Of a DNA stretch of 64,000 bases, positions 51,422 through 59,790 are shown in pieces. Source of the DNA: Candidatus Bipolaricaulota bacterium (lineage in GTDB: Bacteria > Bipolaricaulota > Bipolaricaulia > Bipolaricaulales > Bipolaricaulaceae); assembly GCA_022838705.1 (NCBI GenBank), contig JALHJZ010000002.1, positions 124,001 through 188,000 on the forward strand, read 5' to 3'. Below the pieces are notes generated by a model, which saw only the letters and a list, made by a program, of their open reading frames with translations, ran no database searches and had not been told where the DNA came from. The position numbers and the translations under genes are program-made. How positions within the stretch are numbered: the first letter of the stretch is position 1; the number at the start of each line of letters is the position of its first letter.

Positions 51422-52393
51422 TCATGACCGAAGATAGAAAAGCACGCTCCCAAGCCCGCACAGCGCCTCGATCCCGATCAGTACAAGCACGAGCGACCGC
51501 TCACGAAGCCCACCGAACAACTTCAGGACCGCTTGGGACAGGCTCACCGGCCCGTTGGTGGGGCAACGGAGCTTCCCGTCATCCCCCAGCTCCCCCCACC
51601 ACCCTTTGCTCGGGAACCCGTGGGCTGCCTTGAACAGGAAATCAACCGCATAGGGCACGATCACGATCACCCCGGCCACCTCGAAGTTGCCGATGATGCA
51701 GGCGGAAGCGAGGATCGCCCCGATGGAGAGCGTCCCCACATCACCGATGAAAATGCGGGCCGGGTACCTGTTGAAGTAGAGCATCCCCAGGAGCGCCCCC
51801 AGTCCACACACGAGGAGGAGGAGCGCCGTAGCCTGCCCCGTCTGCCAGGCGATCACCGACAGGCTCCCCATGGCCACGATCCCCATCCCGACCTCGAGGC
51901 CGTTGAACCCGGCGAGCATGTTCACCGCGTTGGCGGCGCCGGTGACCCCGAGCGGGACCAGCACCAAGGGGTAGCAGATCCAGAAGTTGACCTCGCCCAC
52001 AAACGGTATCCACACGGTGCTATGTCCCGCACGCACCGCCATCAATGGCACGGCCGCAAGAAGGGGCAGGAGCGCCTTCACCCATTGCCGCATGCCCAGG
52101 AGGTCATCCACCACCCCGATCAACGAGAGCATCAGCACTGTGGCGATCACGGCCAGGAGGAGGAGCACGTTCACCTGGGGGAAGAGGTGCAAAAAGCTCA
52201 TCATCCCCAGCGTAAAGAGGACCCCGGCACAGAACCCCGCGACGATCGCCAGCCCCCCCATCTCCGGGATCTCCGGCTGCCCGGGCTTATTGACATCGCG
52301 CCCGACGATCCCCGCCCGGGCACAGAGCCTTATCAAAACCGGGGTGGAGAGAAACGTCGCTACCAAGGCGACGCCGAACGGGATCCCGATCAC
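51422..52393 (-). CDS. WecA/MraY/Alg7-family UDP-sugar:polyprenyl-phosphate sugar-1-P transferase
   Basis: A 323-residue integral membrane protein with about ten helices. Signature: IPEMGGLAIVAG, the catalytic GVVDDLLGMRQWVKALLP (Asp pair, about 93-110), NAVNMLAGFNGLEVGMG (about 158-174) and IFIGDVGTLSIGA (about 215-227). The motifs follow the Alg7/archaeal AglH pattern more than MraY, so it most likely transfers GlcNAc-1-P to a polyprenyl phosphate, the first membrane step of surface glycan or N-glycan-like synthesis. GTG start. It reads towards the kinase gene and lies 62 bases after the VanZ-like gene. Confidence 0.87.
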   Translation of the reverse strand: MIGIPFGVALVATFLSTPVLIRLCARAGIVGRDVNKPGQPEIPEMGGLAIVAGFCAGVLFTLGMMSFLHLFPQVNVLLLLAVIATVLMLSLIGVVDDLLGMRQWVKALLPLLAAVPLMAVRAGHSTVWIPFVGEVNFWICYPLVLVPLGVTGAANAVNMLAGFNGLEVGMGIVAMGSLSVIAWQTGQATALLLLVCGLGALLGMLYFNRYPARIFIGDVGTLSIGAILASACIIGNFEVAGVIVIVPYAVDFLFKAAHGFPSKGWWGELGDDGKLRCPTNGPVSLSQAVLKLFGGLRERSLVLVLIGIEALCGLGSVLFYLRS

Positions 52394-52455
52394 GGCACCC
52401 TCTTCGGACTACACATCGAGAGCCATGCTACGCAACACATGTCTGGACGACAAAT

Positions 52456-52875
52456 TCAGTGGGAACCCGCCTCCTCCTGCCCCGGCTTGCGCCGCCGGGC
52501 CAGGGCGCACGCCACGCCCCAGAGGGAAACCCCGCCGGCGACCGCGCCCGCCAAGTTGACCCCCAAGTCCAGCACGGACGGCACCCTCTCCGGCACGAGG
52601 AACTGGAAGACCTCGAGCAGGCCGCCATAGGCAAACGCCGCCGCGATGGCGAGCCATGGCCGGTGTCGGCTTCTCCGAGATAGCGTCCAGGCGAAGAGGA
52701 TCGCGAGGAGCGCGTACCCTGCAAAATGGAACACCGTCGAGCCCCACGTGGCCAGGGCCCGGTCGAGCGCGGGGGGATAGGCCCTCCCCAGGCTCATGTA
52801 GGCGAGGAACCCCATGTACCCGAGCGTCACCGGGCGCGCGATGCGTCCCCAAACCTCCCTGTTCGCCTGTGCCAT
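52456..52875 (-). CDS. VanZ-like membrane protein
   Basis: A 139-residue protein from the ATG at 52873-52875 (MAQANREVWGRIARPVTLGY), with four hydrophobic helices and the VanZ-family core FHFAGYALLAILFAW and YGGLLEVFQFLVPERVPSVLDL followed by NLAGAVAG. VanZ confers low-level teicoplanin resistance in enterococci; most homologues have no known role but often lie in glycan loci. A GTG 24 bases upstream is an alternative start. Bases 52876-53144 upstream hold no gene and no clear signal. Confidence 0.8.
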   Translation of the reverse strand: MAQANREVWGRIARPVTLGYMGFLAYMSLGRAYPPALDRALATWGSTVFHFAGYALLAILFAWTLSRRSRHRPWLAIAAAFAYGGLLEVFQFLVPERVPSVLDLGVNLAGAVAGGVSLWGVACALARRRKPGQEEAGSH

Positions 52876-53144
52876 CACGGCGTCAACCCCTTGCCCCACT
52901 CCCCCACAGATGGTCTCGCCAGCGTGTACTGGGGCTGGGAAAGTGACCTTCGCTCCATTTCCTCAACTGCCCATCGCTGCCGCGCCACCTCAAATCCCAC
53001 CTTCGTTGGCGCGATAACCAGTCCCTCTCCTCCCGCCCGTTCCGCCGGCCCGCCTCGCCCCCAGCACCGGGCATGGAGCGTGCCCATCCTAGAACATGGT
53101 CCAGGGAACCGGCCTGGGTCTTCTCCCGACCCGTCTGGCCCATG

Positions 53145-54263
53145 TCATCGCCACCTGCCCAACACCCCCTCATACACCCGCTCCGTCTCGCGGAGCATGC
53201 GATCGAGGGTAAAGTCCCTAAGGGCCTTTTCGCGGCCGGCTTGCCCCATGCGGCGGCACAATTCTGGATCGTCGAGGAGCACTTGGAGGGCTTCCGCCAA
53301 GGCCGGGGGATCCTCCGGCGGAACGAGAAAGCCGGTGACTCCATCTTCCACGAGCTCCGGCACGCCACCTACTTTGGTGCTCACCACCGGCAGCCCGGCC
53401 ATCATGGCCTCGATGATCGTGTAGGGGAGGCCTTCCCAACGGGAGGAGAGGACGAAGATATCGGAGCCTGCGAGGATGCCTGGTACATCACTCCGCTCCC
53501 CCAAAAGCCGGACCCTCTCCTCAAGACCATGCTCCCGGACGTATTCCTCAACTGGGGGCTTGAGTTCCCCATCCCCCACGATAAGCAACACCCCGTCAGG
53601 CAAAGTCTTCACCGCCTCAACCAGCGTGAGTGGGTCCTTTGGGGGAGCGAGCCGCCCCACAAAGGTCAGCACGACTGAACCCTTTAGCCCGAGCTCCTCG
53701 CGGAGGGAAGCGCCGCCCCCCTCCAGGAAGGGGCGAGGGTCAATCCCGTTATGGACGACGACCAACTTTTCCGGCTTGGCCACGTTCCATTGAACGGCCA
53801 GCTCTCGATCATGCTCCGAGACACAGATGATCTTGGCCGTCACCTTGGCAGCCAAGCGCTCTACCCAGGCCAGGAGCTTCCTCTTCCAGAGGCTCCGCCC
53901 TTCGGTGAACGCCCAGCCGTGGGCGGTGAAGACGACGGGCTTGCGCAAGACTGCGCATGCGAGCCGAGCGGCATAACCAGCCTTGGTAGAGTGAGCATGC
54001 ACAAGATCGGGGTTGAAGGCCCCTATCGCCCGGAAGACCGGCCCCAACGCGCGGACATCCTCCCACGGCCTGACGGGCCGCACGAAGTGGGGATTGGGGA
54101 ATACCTTCACACCAAGCGTCCCCGCCCCTGCCATCAACCTTGGCTCCGGCGCTGCCACCAGGCCCACCTCATGCCCTTGCTTCACCATGTACTCCATCAG
54201 TTGAAGCACATGGAGCGGTGCTCCACCCCACTCGGCGGCAGTTATTACATACAGGATTCTCAT
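53145..54263 (-). CDS. Glycosyltransferase family 4 (GT-B fold)
   Basis: A 372-residue protein from the ATG at 54261-54263 (MRILYVITAAEWGGAPLHVL). Acceptor-side motifs HAHSTKAGYAARLA and TAHGWAF, and the donor-site stretch VGRLAPPKDPLTLVEA, DIFVLSSRWEGLPYTIIEAM and GLPVVSTKVGGVPELV with the E-x7-E element. It adds a sugar to a lipid-linked glycan at the inner membrane. The ATG overlaps a truncated glycosyltransferase fragment by 4 bases (ATGA). Confidence 0.9.
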   Translation of the reverse strand: MRILYVITAAEWGGAPLHVLQLMEYMVKQGHEVGLVAAPEPRLMAGAGTLGVKVFPNPHFVRPVRPWEDVRALGPVFRAIGAFNPDLVHAHSTKAGYAARLACAVLRKPVVFTAHGWAFTEGRSLWKRKLLAWVERLAAKVTAKIICVSEHDRELAVQWNVAKPEKLVVVHNGIDPRPFLEGGGASLREELGLKGSVVLTFVGRLAPPKDPLTLVEAVKTLPDGVLLIVGDGELKPPVEEYVREHGLEERVRLLGERSDVPGILAGSDIFVLSSRWEGLPYTIIEAMMAGLPVVSTKVGGVPELVEDGVTGFLVPPEDPPALAEALQVLLDDPELCRRMGQAGREKALRDFTLDRMLRETERVYEGVLGRWR

Positions 54264-54490
54264 GCGGCACCCTCCTCCCGAGCGCGCAAATCGCGAAGAC
54301 CCGTGGCCGAGCGGGCGAGCGGAATGTCCCACCACTCTACCCCAGCAGCCTCGACCGCGTCCCTGCGCCCCTCCGCCGGCGACGCCGCAGCGTGTACTTC
54401 ATAGCCCCAACTCTGGAGGAGCTTCATGAACGGGATATGGAACGCCGCAAGGTGGGTATAAACCGTGGCTATAAATAGCACCTTACTCAA
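54260..54490 (-). pseudogene. N-terminal fragment of a family 4 glycosyltransferase
   Basis: A 76-residue open frame from a TTG at 54488-54490: VLFIATVYTHLAAFHIPFMK, then LLQSWGYEVHAAASPAEGRR and VEWWDIPLARS, the usual N-terminus of a PglA-like glycosyltransferase that should run for 360 or more residues. It stops after LRDLRAREEGAA with a clean ATGA overlap onto the next gene, so an in-frame internal deletion is likely. A second, shorter copy of the same 5' end is at 56081-56179. Unlikely to be an active enzyme. Confidence 0.75.
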
Positions 54491-54501
54491 AGGGTCTGCC
54501 C

Positions 54502-54900
54502 TCAACTTTCTACTACCCCCGCTCTTCTTTGGATCCACGAAAGGACGCGCCGTGCGATATCGATGGCGGATTGTGCCTCTTCCTTAGTGGGTTCAGAGAA
54601 CTCAGGGTGGCGAGCAGTCACAGCGTAAGGAGTGAGGGCTGCCAATTCTCGAGCAAAACTTTCTGCCTCGGGTTCCGCTTGCGAGACAAGAAGAGCAAGA
54701 TCCTCGAGGGCATGGGTCTTTGGCGGGGTAATGCCGTGCACGATGAGCAAGGCTTTCAGGCCCTTTTCCACAGCTTGCTGGCAATGGAAGCAAACGATAT
54801 CGGTGAACGTTGGAAGCCTTTCAAGCTCCCGCTCGGCCGTGATCAAGTCTCGGCGGGCTTTCTCCAGCCAGCCTTGAGCCAGGTCACCGCGGCTTTTCAT
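54502..54900 (-). CDS. HEPN-domain protein (toxin of an MNT/HEPN module)
   Basis: A 132-residue helical protein: WLEKARRDLITAERELERLP, CFHCQQAVEKGLKALLIVHG, and TARHPEFSEPTKEEAQSAID. The QQAVEKGLKALL helix is the HEPN mark of the C-terminal type. HEPN partners of MNT nucleotidyltransferases act as RNases that the MNT partner neutralises by nucleotidylation. The ATG overlaps the MNT gene by 17 bases. It ends 12 bases before the glycosyltransferase fragment. Confidence 0.83.
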   Translation of the reverse strand: MKSRGDLAQGWLEKARRDLITAERELERLPTFTDIVCFHCQQAVEKGLKALLIVHGITPPKTHALEDLALLVSQAEPEAESFARELAALTPYAVTARHPEFSEPTKEEAQSAIDIARRVLSWIQRRAGVVES

Positions 54901-55240
54901 AGAGCACCCGGCCTTCCCTAATGGCCGTAGTCACGAGGGCCTCAGGGACATTTTTCCAGGCTTCCACCTCTTCGGGGGTATAAACCAGAATGTCCTTAGG
55001 GATCAAGAGCCCGGCCAAAGCGCGGTAGAAGGGGACGGCCCGCTGATGTGGAGGAAGGTCTGTTCTCATGATGATCAAGAGGTCGAGATCGCTTCCCAGT
55101 CGGGACTGGCCCCGAGCATAGGAGCCGAAGAGGACAATTCTCTCGGGATTTGTGACCTCCAGGATCCGAAACACCACGTCAGCGAGGACGGTTTCGTCAA
55201 CCTGCTCAACAATCTGCAACGGCTTACCCCTCGGACTCAT
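54884..55240 (-). CDS. MNT-domain nucleotidyltransferase (antitoxin)
   Basis: A 118-residue protein from the ATG at 55238-55240 (MSPRGKPLQIVEQVDETVLA). The nucleotidyltransferase signature GSYARGQSRLGSDLDLLI (about 49-66) has the GSx10DxD pattern of minimal nucleotidyltransferases. In MNT/HEPN modules the MNT protein adenylylates the HEPN toxin. An in-frame ATG at 55262-55264 lies across a TATAAT box, so the later start is preferred. Confidence 0.85.
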   Translation of the reverse strand: MSPRGKPLQIVEQVDETVLADVVFRILEVTNPERIVLFGSYARGQSRLGSDLDLLIIMRTDLPPHQRAVPFYRALAGLLIPKDILVYTPEEVEAWKNVPEALVTTAIREGRVLYEKPR

Positions 55241-55253
55241 ATCACGCCCTTGC

Positions 55254-55259
55254 ATTATA
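55254..55259 (-). promoter_or_regulatory. -10 box of the MNT/HEPN module
   Basis: A perfect minus-strand TATAAT 13 bases before the MNT ATG, in the gap behind the PIN gene. It gives the module its own promoter within the polysaccharide operon. No -35 box is clear. Confidence 0.5.
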
Positions 55260-55292
55260 CCCATGGCTTACCAAACTCGGGGCCATGGGCAG

Positions 55293-55685
55293 TCAGCGAA
55301 TCACTTTTATCTCCACGTCTACTTTTAGGTCTGCCCAGGACCTGTCGGCGGTAAATGCCGGCAATCCCAACCGAAGGGCCAGGGCAAGGCAGGCTCGGTC
55401 TCCTAGGGATAAGCCTTGCTCTCGTGTGAGCATCCAAAACCTGGCGGCAAGTTCGCCATCTTCCACGGTGAAAGGCTCGATGTGTAATCCCAGGGCCTCT
55501 AGATCTTCCCTCAATCCCCGAATGTCCACTTCCCGGCTAAGGCACTTTTGGAGGACTTCCGACCAATTGATGGCGGATATGACTGCGTTCTCCAGTTGGT
55601 TTTCTACCTGATCACCGCCTGGCTCCCCATGGAGGGCCGCGAGGAGAGCTGACGCATCCAGGACACAACTATGGTTCTCGTTCAT
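55293..55685 (-). CDS. PIN-domain ribonuclease toxin (VapC-like)
   Basis: A 130-residue PIN protein. Acidic active-site residues are in CVLDASALLAALHGEPG (Asp9), NWSEVLQK (Glu), SLGDRACLALA (Asp) and FTADRSW (Asp). Such toxins cleave tRNA or rRNA and are held by a DNA-binding antitoxin. Its ATG overlaps the antitoxin stop by 4 bases (ATGA), the standard VapBC arrangement. Confidence 0.9.
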   Translation of the reverse strand: MNENHSCVLDASALLAALHGEPGGDQVENQLENAVISAINWSEVLQKCLSREVDIRGLREDLEALGLHIEPFTVEDGELAARFWMLTREQGLSLGDRACLALALRLGLPAFTADRSWADLKVDVEIKVIR

Positions 55686-55945
55686 TCCGGATCGTCTTTT
55701 CGGGCTTCGGCCCGTCGTTCAGTGATGAGCTCATCAGCCAGCCCAACTTCCGCCGGGACTTGAGAAAACCGAGCTTTAACTCGGGAGAGGATCTCGCGTC
55801 GCCGCTCCAAGATTAACCTTCCATCCTCCACGCTGGCGATCAGACGCTCACCAGGCTCAAGGCCCAATGCCCGACGAAGTGGCGCAGGTATGACCAGCCG
55901 GCCCTGCTTCCCTAGCCAAACCTCAGCCTTCTTGTCTGTGGCCAT
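55682..55945 (-). CDS. AbrB/SpoVT-type antitoxin (VapB-like)
   Basis: An 87-residue protein from the ATG at 55943-55945. The swapped-hairpin DNA-binding domain is VWLGKQGRLVIPAPLRRALG plus EPGERLIASVEDGRLILERR (about 8-47); the C-terminal 40 residues with ADELITERRAEARKD should wrap the toxin. It probably represses its own promoter, which carries an inverted repeat at 55949-55983. The open frame extends upstream into a glycosyltransferase fragment, which is not part of the protein. Confidence 0.88.
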   Translation of the reverse strand: MATDKKAEVWLGKQGRLVIPAPLRRALGLEPGERLIASVEDGRLILERRREILSRVKARFSQVPAEVGLADELITERRAEARKDDPE

Positions 55946-55948
55946 GGC

Positions 55949-55983
55949 TTGGCATTGTACCACAGTCGGGCATTTTGTGCCAA
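55949..55983 (-). promoter_or_regulatory. Promoter and candidate operator of the VapBC-like module
   Basis: Minus-strand TTGGCA (55978-55983), an 18-base spacer and TACAAT (55954-55959), 8 bases before the antitoxin ATG, so the message should be nearly leaderless. TTGGCA also returns as its complement at 55949-55954, giving a 6-base inverted repeat whose arms straddle the promoter; antitoxin binding there would block transcription. Confidence 0.5.
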
Positions 55984-56080
55984 CTTGCTCCAATATGCCA
56001 GATCTATCGCGGTATGGTGAAAGATCTGCCCGCGTATCGCCAGCTCCGCTTGCCTTCGGGTACATGAGCCAAAGAGGACC

Positions 56081-56179
56081 CTGGAGGAGCCTCATGAACG
56101 GGATGTGAAACCCCGCAAGGTGCGCATACACGTTAGCCACAAGCAAGACCCTTCCCTGCATGACCGTGCCCTTACTCAA
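56081..56179 (-). pseudogene. Second glycosyltransferase 5'-end fragment
   Basis: The minus strand reads TTG AGT AAG then, in frame, VLLVANVYAHLAGFHIPFMR and LLQ, matching the start of the fragment at 54260-54490. At DNA level 56081-56143 and 54413-54473 agree at about three quarters of positions by eye. Homology ends after LLQ at about 56081. The fragment begins inside the stop region of the upstream glycosyltransferase. It flanks the toxin-antitoxin genes on the other side from the first copy. Confidence 0.65.
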
Positions 56180-57314
56180 CCCGAATTCCTTTCTGCGCCA
56201 GGAATTCCCGATACAGAGCTTCCCACTGGTCCACTACCCGGTCCAGGCTGTAGTTGGCCTCGACGTATTGGCGGGCGGCTTCGCCCACGCGACGGCGCTC
56301 CTCCTGGGGAAGACCCATGAGCCGCACCATCGCCTGAGCTAAGGCCTCAGGGTCTTTCGGTGGCACGAGGAAGCCGGTCTTGCCGTCAATCACCACCTCA
56401 GAGTTTCCGCCCACATCAGTGGCCACGATGGGAAGGCCACTAGCCGCGGCTTCTAGAAGCACGTTCGGCATCCCCTCCCAGGCTGAGGACATCACGTATG
56501 CATCCGCAGCGTTCATTAAAGCCGGGATATCCCGACGAATGCCCAGGAACTTCACCCGATCGGTTATTCCTAGATCGTTGGCCAGTTGTTCCATCGATGG
56601 GCGTAGGGGTCCATCGCCGGCTATGAGAAGCTGCGCTTCAGGTCGCGCTTGGGCCACGTAGGCAAATGCCTGGAGCAGGTTAGCGTAGTCCTTTGGGACG
56701 TCAAACCGCCCTACAGCCAGCCACGCAAAGGCAGTCTCCAATCCCAACTCCTGTCGCAGGCACGCGCGAAGCTCAGGATCAGGGCGGAATCGTTCTGTGT
56801 CTACGCCGTTCGGGAGATAACGGATTTTGTGCCGGGGTACTGCCCCTATACGCACATAGCGCTCCAGCCCTGCTTGGCTCACTTGAGTAGTGAGGTCGCA
56901 TAGGGGGTCAGTAAGCCTGTACGCCATTTTACGCAGACGATCTGAAGCTCGCTGCCCTTTCTCATCAATGCTGTGAGCTGTGCAAATTAGCACCGGAACC
57001 GGCGCCAGGAGTCGGACAAGCCGCGCCACGAGGTTAGCGTGCACCATATGGCTGTGGACAATTTGGGGCCGCCAGGTGCGAATCATCTTCGCCAGCCGAA
57101 AGACAGGTCGAGGATCAGGGGCTTTTCCCCTGATCCCAAGCGAACTCACTGGCACTCCCGCCGCTTCCAGCTCCTGGACGTAAGCCTTGGGCGGCGTAAG
57201 GGAGACTACTCGCGCACCCCAGCCGCGTGCCTTGAGCCGGGTAGCCAGGTGCACAAGTTGCGTTTCGGCCCCGCCATAGGCAAGGCCAGTGATCACGAAG
57301 AGAACTTGCTTCAC
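56172..57314 (-). CDS. Glycosyltransferase family 4 (GT-B fold)
   Basis: A 380-residue protein: VLFVITGLAYGGAETQLVHL at the start, VHSHMVHANLVARLVRLL, CTAHSIDEKGQR, YLPNGVDTERFRP, the donor part AVGRFDVPKDYANLLQAF and AYVMSSAWEGMPNVLLEAAA with E-x7-E, then TGFLVPPKDPEALAQAM. This resembles surface-polysaccharide or teichuronic-type retaining transferases. Start overlaps the next upstream gene by 4 bases. Confidence 0.9.
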   Translation of the reverse strand: MKQVLFVITGLAYGGAETQLVHLATRLKARGWGARVVSLTPPKAYVQELEAAGVPVSSLGIRGKAPDPRPVFRLAKMIRTWRPQIVHSHMVHANLVARLVRLLAPVPVLICTAHSIDEKGQRASDRLRKMAYRLTDPLCDLTTQVSQAGLERYVRIGAVPRHKIRYLPNGVDTERFRPDPELRACLRQELGLETAFAWLAVGRFDVPKDYANLLQAFAYVAQARPEAQLLIAGDGPLRPSMEQLANDLGITDRVKFLGIRRDIPALMNAADAYVMSSAWEGMPNVLLEAAASGLPIVATDVGGNSEVVIDGKTGFLVPPKDPEALAQAMVRLMGLPQEERRRVGEAARQYVEANYSLDRVVDQWEALYREFLAQKGIRVE

Positions 57315-58432
57315 CTCAGCCCCAGGACATCGAGATACTGCTCGACAACCGCTTCCAGCCCGAACCTCTCCCGCATCCGTTGCTGAGCGGCCTGCAGCCG
57401 CCGCGGTTCGGCAAGCGTCGCAAGGATCGCCTCCGCGAGGGCGGCGTCATCTCCCACGGGCACAAGCCGACCCCACTTCCCATCTTCCAGGATCTCCGCG
57501 GGCCCGCTCGGGCAATCCGTAGCGACCACGGGCGTGCCGAGGGCCAAGGCCTCGATCAGCGCGTTTGGAAGACCTTCCCACCGCGAGGAGAGAGCAAACA
57601 CTCCTGCTCGTTTCATGTATTTGTAGGGATTGTCCACAAACCCTGGGATCTTTACGTCGTTATCCAGGTCCAGTTCCCTCACCAGAGCCTCAAGTTGAGG
57701 CCGTACCTCTCCTTCACCAAGGATCATGAGCCTCACTGGCCAATGTCTACGCACCAGGGCGAAAGCGCGGATCAGAGTCGGGAAGTCCTTCTGTTCGGTG
57801 AGGCGCCCCACCCCTAGAACGACCGCCGGTTCTCCTTCGCTAAACCAGGGATCGTCCAGGGATTCCGCGGCCTTGGCGAAGAGATCTGGCCTAACGACCG
57901 GGTTATAGATCACCTTTACCTTGTGGGGAAGCACGCCCACGAGCCTCGTCAACTCCTCGGCAGAGCCCTGCGAGTTAGCCACCACAGCATCGGCCCAGCC
58001 ATAGAACAGACGCATGAGCAAAGGCATCGCCCTGCCCTTGATGCTGGGTGCGTTGGCTGAACTTAGACCTATTATGTTCGCCTCGCGGATTACCAGCTGT
58101 GTCGGGACGTGGGCTAGCTTCCTTGCCCACAGGGCCACGATGTTGGCGTGGTTGAGTGTTGAGAGCATTGTCTGGGGCCGCTCCTGCCGAAGGTAGCGGA
58201 CCAGGCCTGGGAGGGCAAAGAGCACGCGGCGCGCGCCCAAGTCCACTACCCGCACTTTTGGGTGTAGTTCAGCTAGGTAGGGACCTTCTGCCTTGGCCAG
58301 TACCAGGTCTACCGGGAGGCCTCTCTCAGTAAGACCGCGTGCCAGATTGACCATCACCCGCTCGGCTCCGCCCCCTCGGAGAGAAGGTACGAACAAAGCC
58401 ACTTCAGTTGACTGCAGGCTCTCACGGGTCAT
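57311..58432 (-). CDS. Glycosyltransferase family 4 (GT-B fold)
   Basis: A 373-residue protein: ALFVPSLRGGGAERVMVNLA near the start, TLNHANIVALWARKLAHVPT, VGRLTEQKDFPTLIRAFALV and FALSSRWEGLPNALIEALAL with E-x7-E. The GGAERVM motif is shared with N-acetylgalactosamine and related transferases of polysaccharide clusters. Overlaps the next gene by 4 bases and the CapK-like gene by 11. Confidence 0.9.
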   Translation of the reverse strand: MTRESLQSTEVALFVPSLRGGGAERVMVNLARGLTERGLPVDLVLAKAEGPYLAELHPKVRVVDLGARRVLFALPGLVRYLRQERPQTMLSTLNHANIVALWARKLAHVPTQLVIREANIIGLSSANAPSIKGRAMPLLMRLFYGWADAVVANSQGSAEELTRLVGVLPHKVKVIYNPVVRPDLFAKAAESLDDPWFSEGEPAVVLGVGRLTEQKDFPTLIRAFALVRRHWPVRLMILGEGEVRPQLEALVRELDLDNDVKIPGFVDNPYKYMKRAGVFALSSRWEGLPNALIEALALGTPVVATDCPSGPAEILEDGKWGRLVPVGDDAALAEAILATLAEPRRLQAAQQRMRERFGLEAVVEQYLDVLGLR

Positions 58433-59789
58433 GAGGTACCTTAGAAATCACATACCGGTGTTTGCCTGACGGTGTTGGCGGGATCTCCTCCACTAATTCG
58501 ATTTGTAGGCAGCACTCAATGCCCATCAATGAACGAAGCTTCTCTTCGATACCAGCACGTTCGTTCTCTACTCTCTCCTTCGCCTCTTCAGGGGAAACTA
58601 CCGGCACAACAAGAAGCCGCACAACGTCGTAATCTTCTTGGATGAACTGAAACCTGCAAATCCAATCTCTGAAATACAATACTGAGTCGGGAATTCGTAC
58701 TATCGTGCCATCGCGCAGATGGAAACTGTCTCTAACTCTGCCATATACGGTCTGAAGTACAGGCCATTTCCGACCACAGGAGCACCCTCCTTTCTCCCAT
58801 GCTGCTATGTCCCCAATCTGATAGCGAATCAAAGGCATAGCGTAGTTTGCCAGGGGAGTTACTATAACCTCGCCGATCTCTCCATCTCTAGCGAGCGAGC
58901 CATCGCCACGGATGATCTCTACGTAATGCGTAAGAGGGGACACATGAAGCGCGCCATGGACCTCGCATTGACAGGCAATGTCACCCGCTTCGCGAGAACC
59001 ATAGCGGTTGAACACGGGTGCACGAAACACTCTCTCTATCAACTCTCTCATATGTGGGTACAGGGTGTCCGCCGAAGTCATGATAGCCCTGGGTGCATAC
59101 ACCTCCAATCCATCTCGTCCATCTCGCTCAATCAACTGTGCAAGCTCATAGAGACTAGTCGCGTACGCCAATATCTGAACTGGTCTCATGCGGTTAATCA
59201 CCTTCACGTACTCGCGCACGCTGTCATCGCTCAGGCGACGGGCGTTTAGCCACCTCTCGTTTCTCAGCCAGTGCCCTAGGAGCATACGGAAGTTCCCCTG
59301 TCCACCTGATAGATCCCGTTCAGAGCCCCAAAGAATCACCTTCGGCTCCCCTATCTTGTAACCGGTCCATAAGTCGAAGAGCATCTTGACCGCCCGCATC
59401 CAGGCCGAATACGATGCATCTTGCACAAAACGCACGGGCTCACCAGTGGACCCGCCGGTGGCGTTCTCGTACCACGCCCGCTGCGCGAGGTCTCGTGACT
59501 TGAGATCATCGTAGCGTTCTCGAAGGTCTTGCCTTGTCAGAATAGGTATCTCCGACCACCGGCTCAGATCCACACCATTCCCTGAGATCACTCCAGCTTG
59601 TTTCAGGATCTTTCGATAGTAGGGCACATTCTCGTAAGCGTGTCGGACCAAAGCCGCGAGGCGCCGCCGTTGTTCTGCTTCCAGATCCTGGGCGGACATG
59701 TGCTCAGCCTCCCGGAGCTGCCGCAAAGCTCGCAAGACTGCGCGGTCCCTGGTGCCGAGCAGCGCCGCACAAGCCAGTTGTCTCAGCAC
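58422..59789 (-). CDS. CapK/PaaK-like AMP-binding protein
   Basis: A 455-residue protein of the phenylacetate-CoA-ligase-like family: YYRKILKQAGVISG near the start, ATGGSTGEPVRFVQDASYSA (P-loop), YGSREAGDIACQCEVHGALH, YQIGDIAAWEKGGCSCGRKW and SGKHRYVISKV at the end. Such proteins (CapK, YveM-like) are common in capsule and exopolysaccharide loci with unproved chemistry, perhaps activation of an acyl or amino-acid substituent. GTG start, one base after the polymerase-like gene. Confidence 0.82.
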   Translation of the reverse strand: MLRQLACAALLGTRDRAVLRALRQLREAEHMSAQDLEAEQRRRLAALVRHAYENVPYYRKILKQAGVISGNGVDLSRWSEIPILTRQDLRERYDDLKSRDLAQRAWYENATGGSTGEPVRFVQDASYSAWMRAVKMLFDLWTGYKIGEPKVILWGSERDLSGGQGNFRMLLGHWLRNERWLNARRLSDDSVREYVKVINRMRPVQILAYATSLYELAQLIERDGRDGLEVYAPRAIMTSADTLYPHMRELIERVFRAPVFNRYGSREAGDIACQCEVHGALHVSPLTHYVEIIRGDGSLARDGEIGEVIVTPLANYAMPLIRYQIGDIAAWEKGGCSCGRKWPVLQTVYGRVRDSFHLRDGTIVRIPDSVLYFRDWICRFQFIQEDYDVVRLLVVPVVSPEEAKERVENERAGIEEKLRSLMGIECCLQIELVEEIPPTPSGKHRYVISKVPHDP

Positions 59790-59790
59790 T

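Noticed and set aside
52876..53144. Possible gene in the 269-base gap before the VanZ-like gene
   Set aside because: Open frames there are shadow-like, with no start site or family motif; nothing can be supported.
54260..56179. Insertion sequence or transposon carrying the toxin modules
   Set aside because: No transposase, integrase, terminal inverted repeats or clear target duplication; the flanking repeats are diverged gene fragments.
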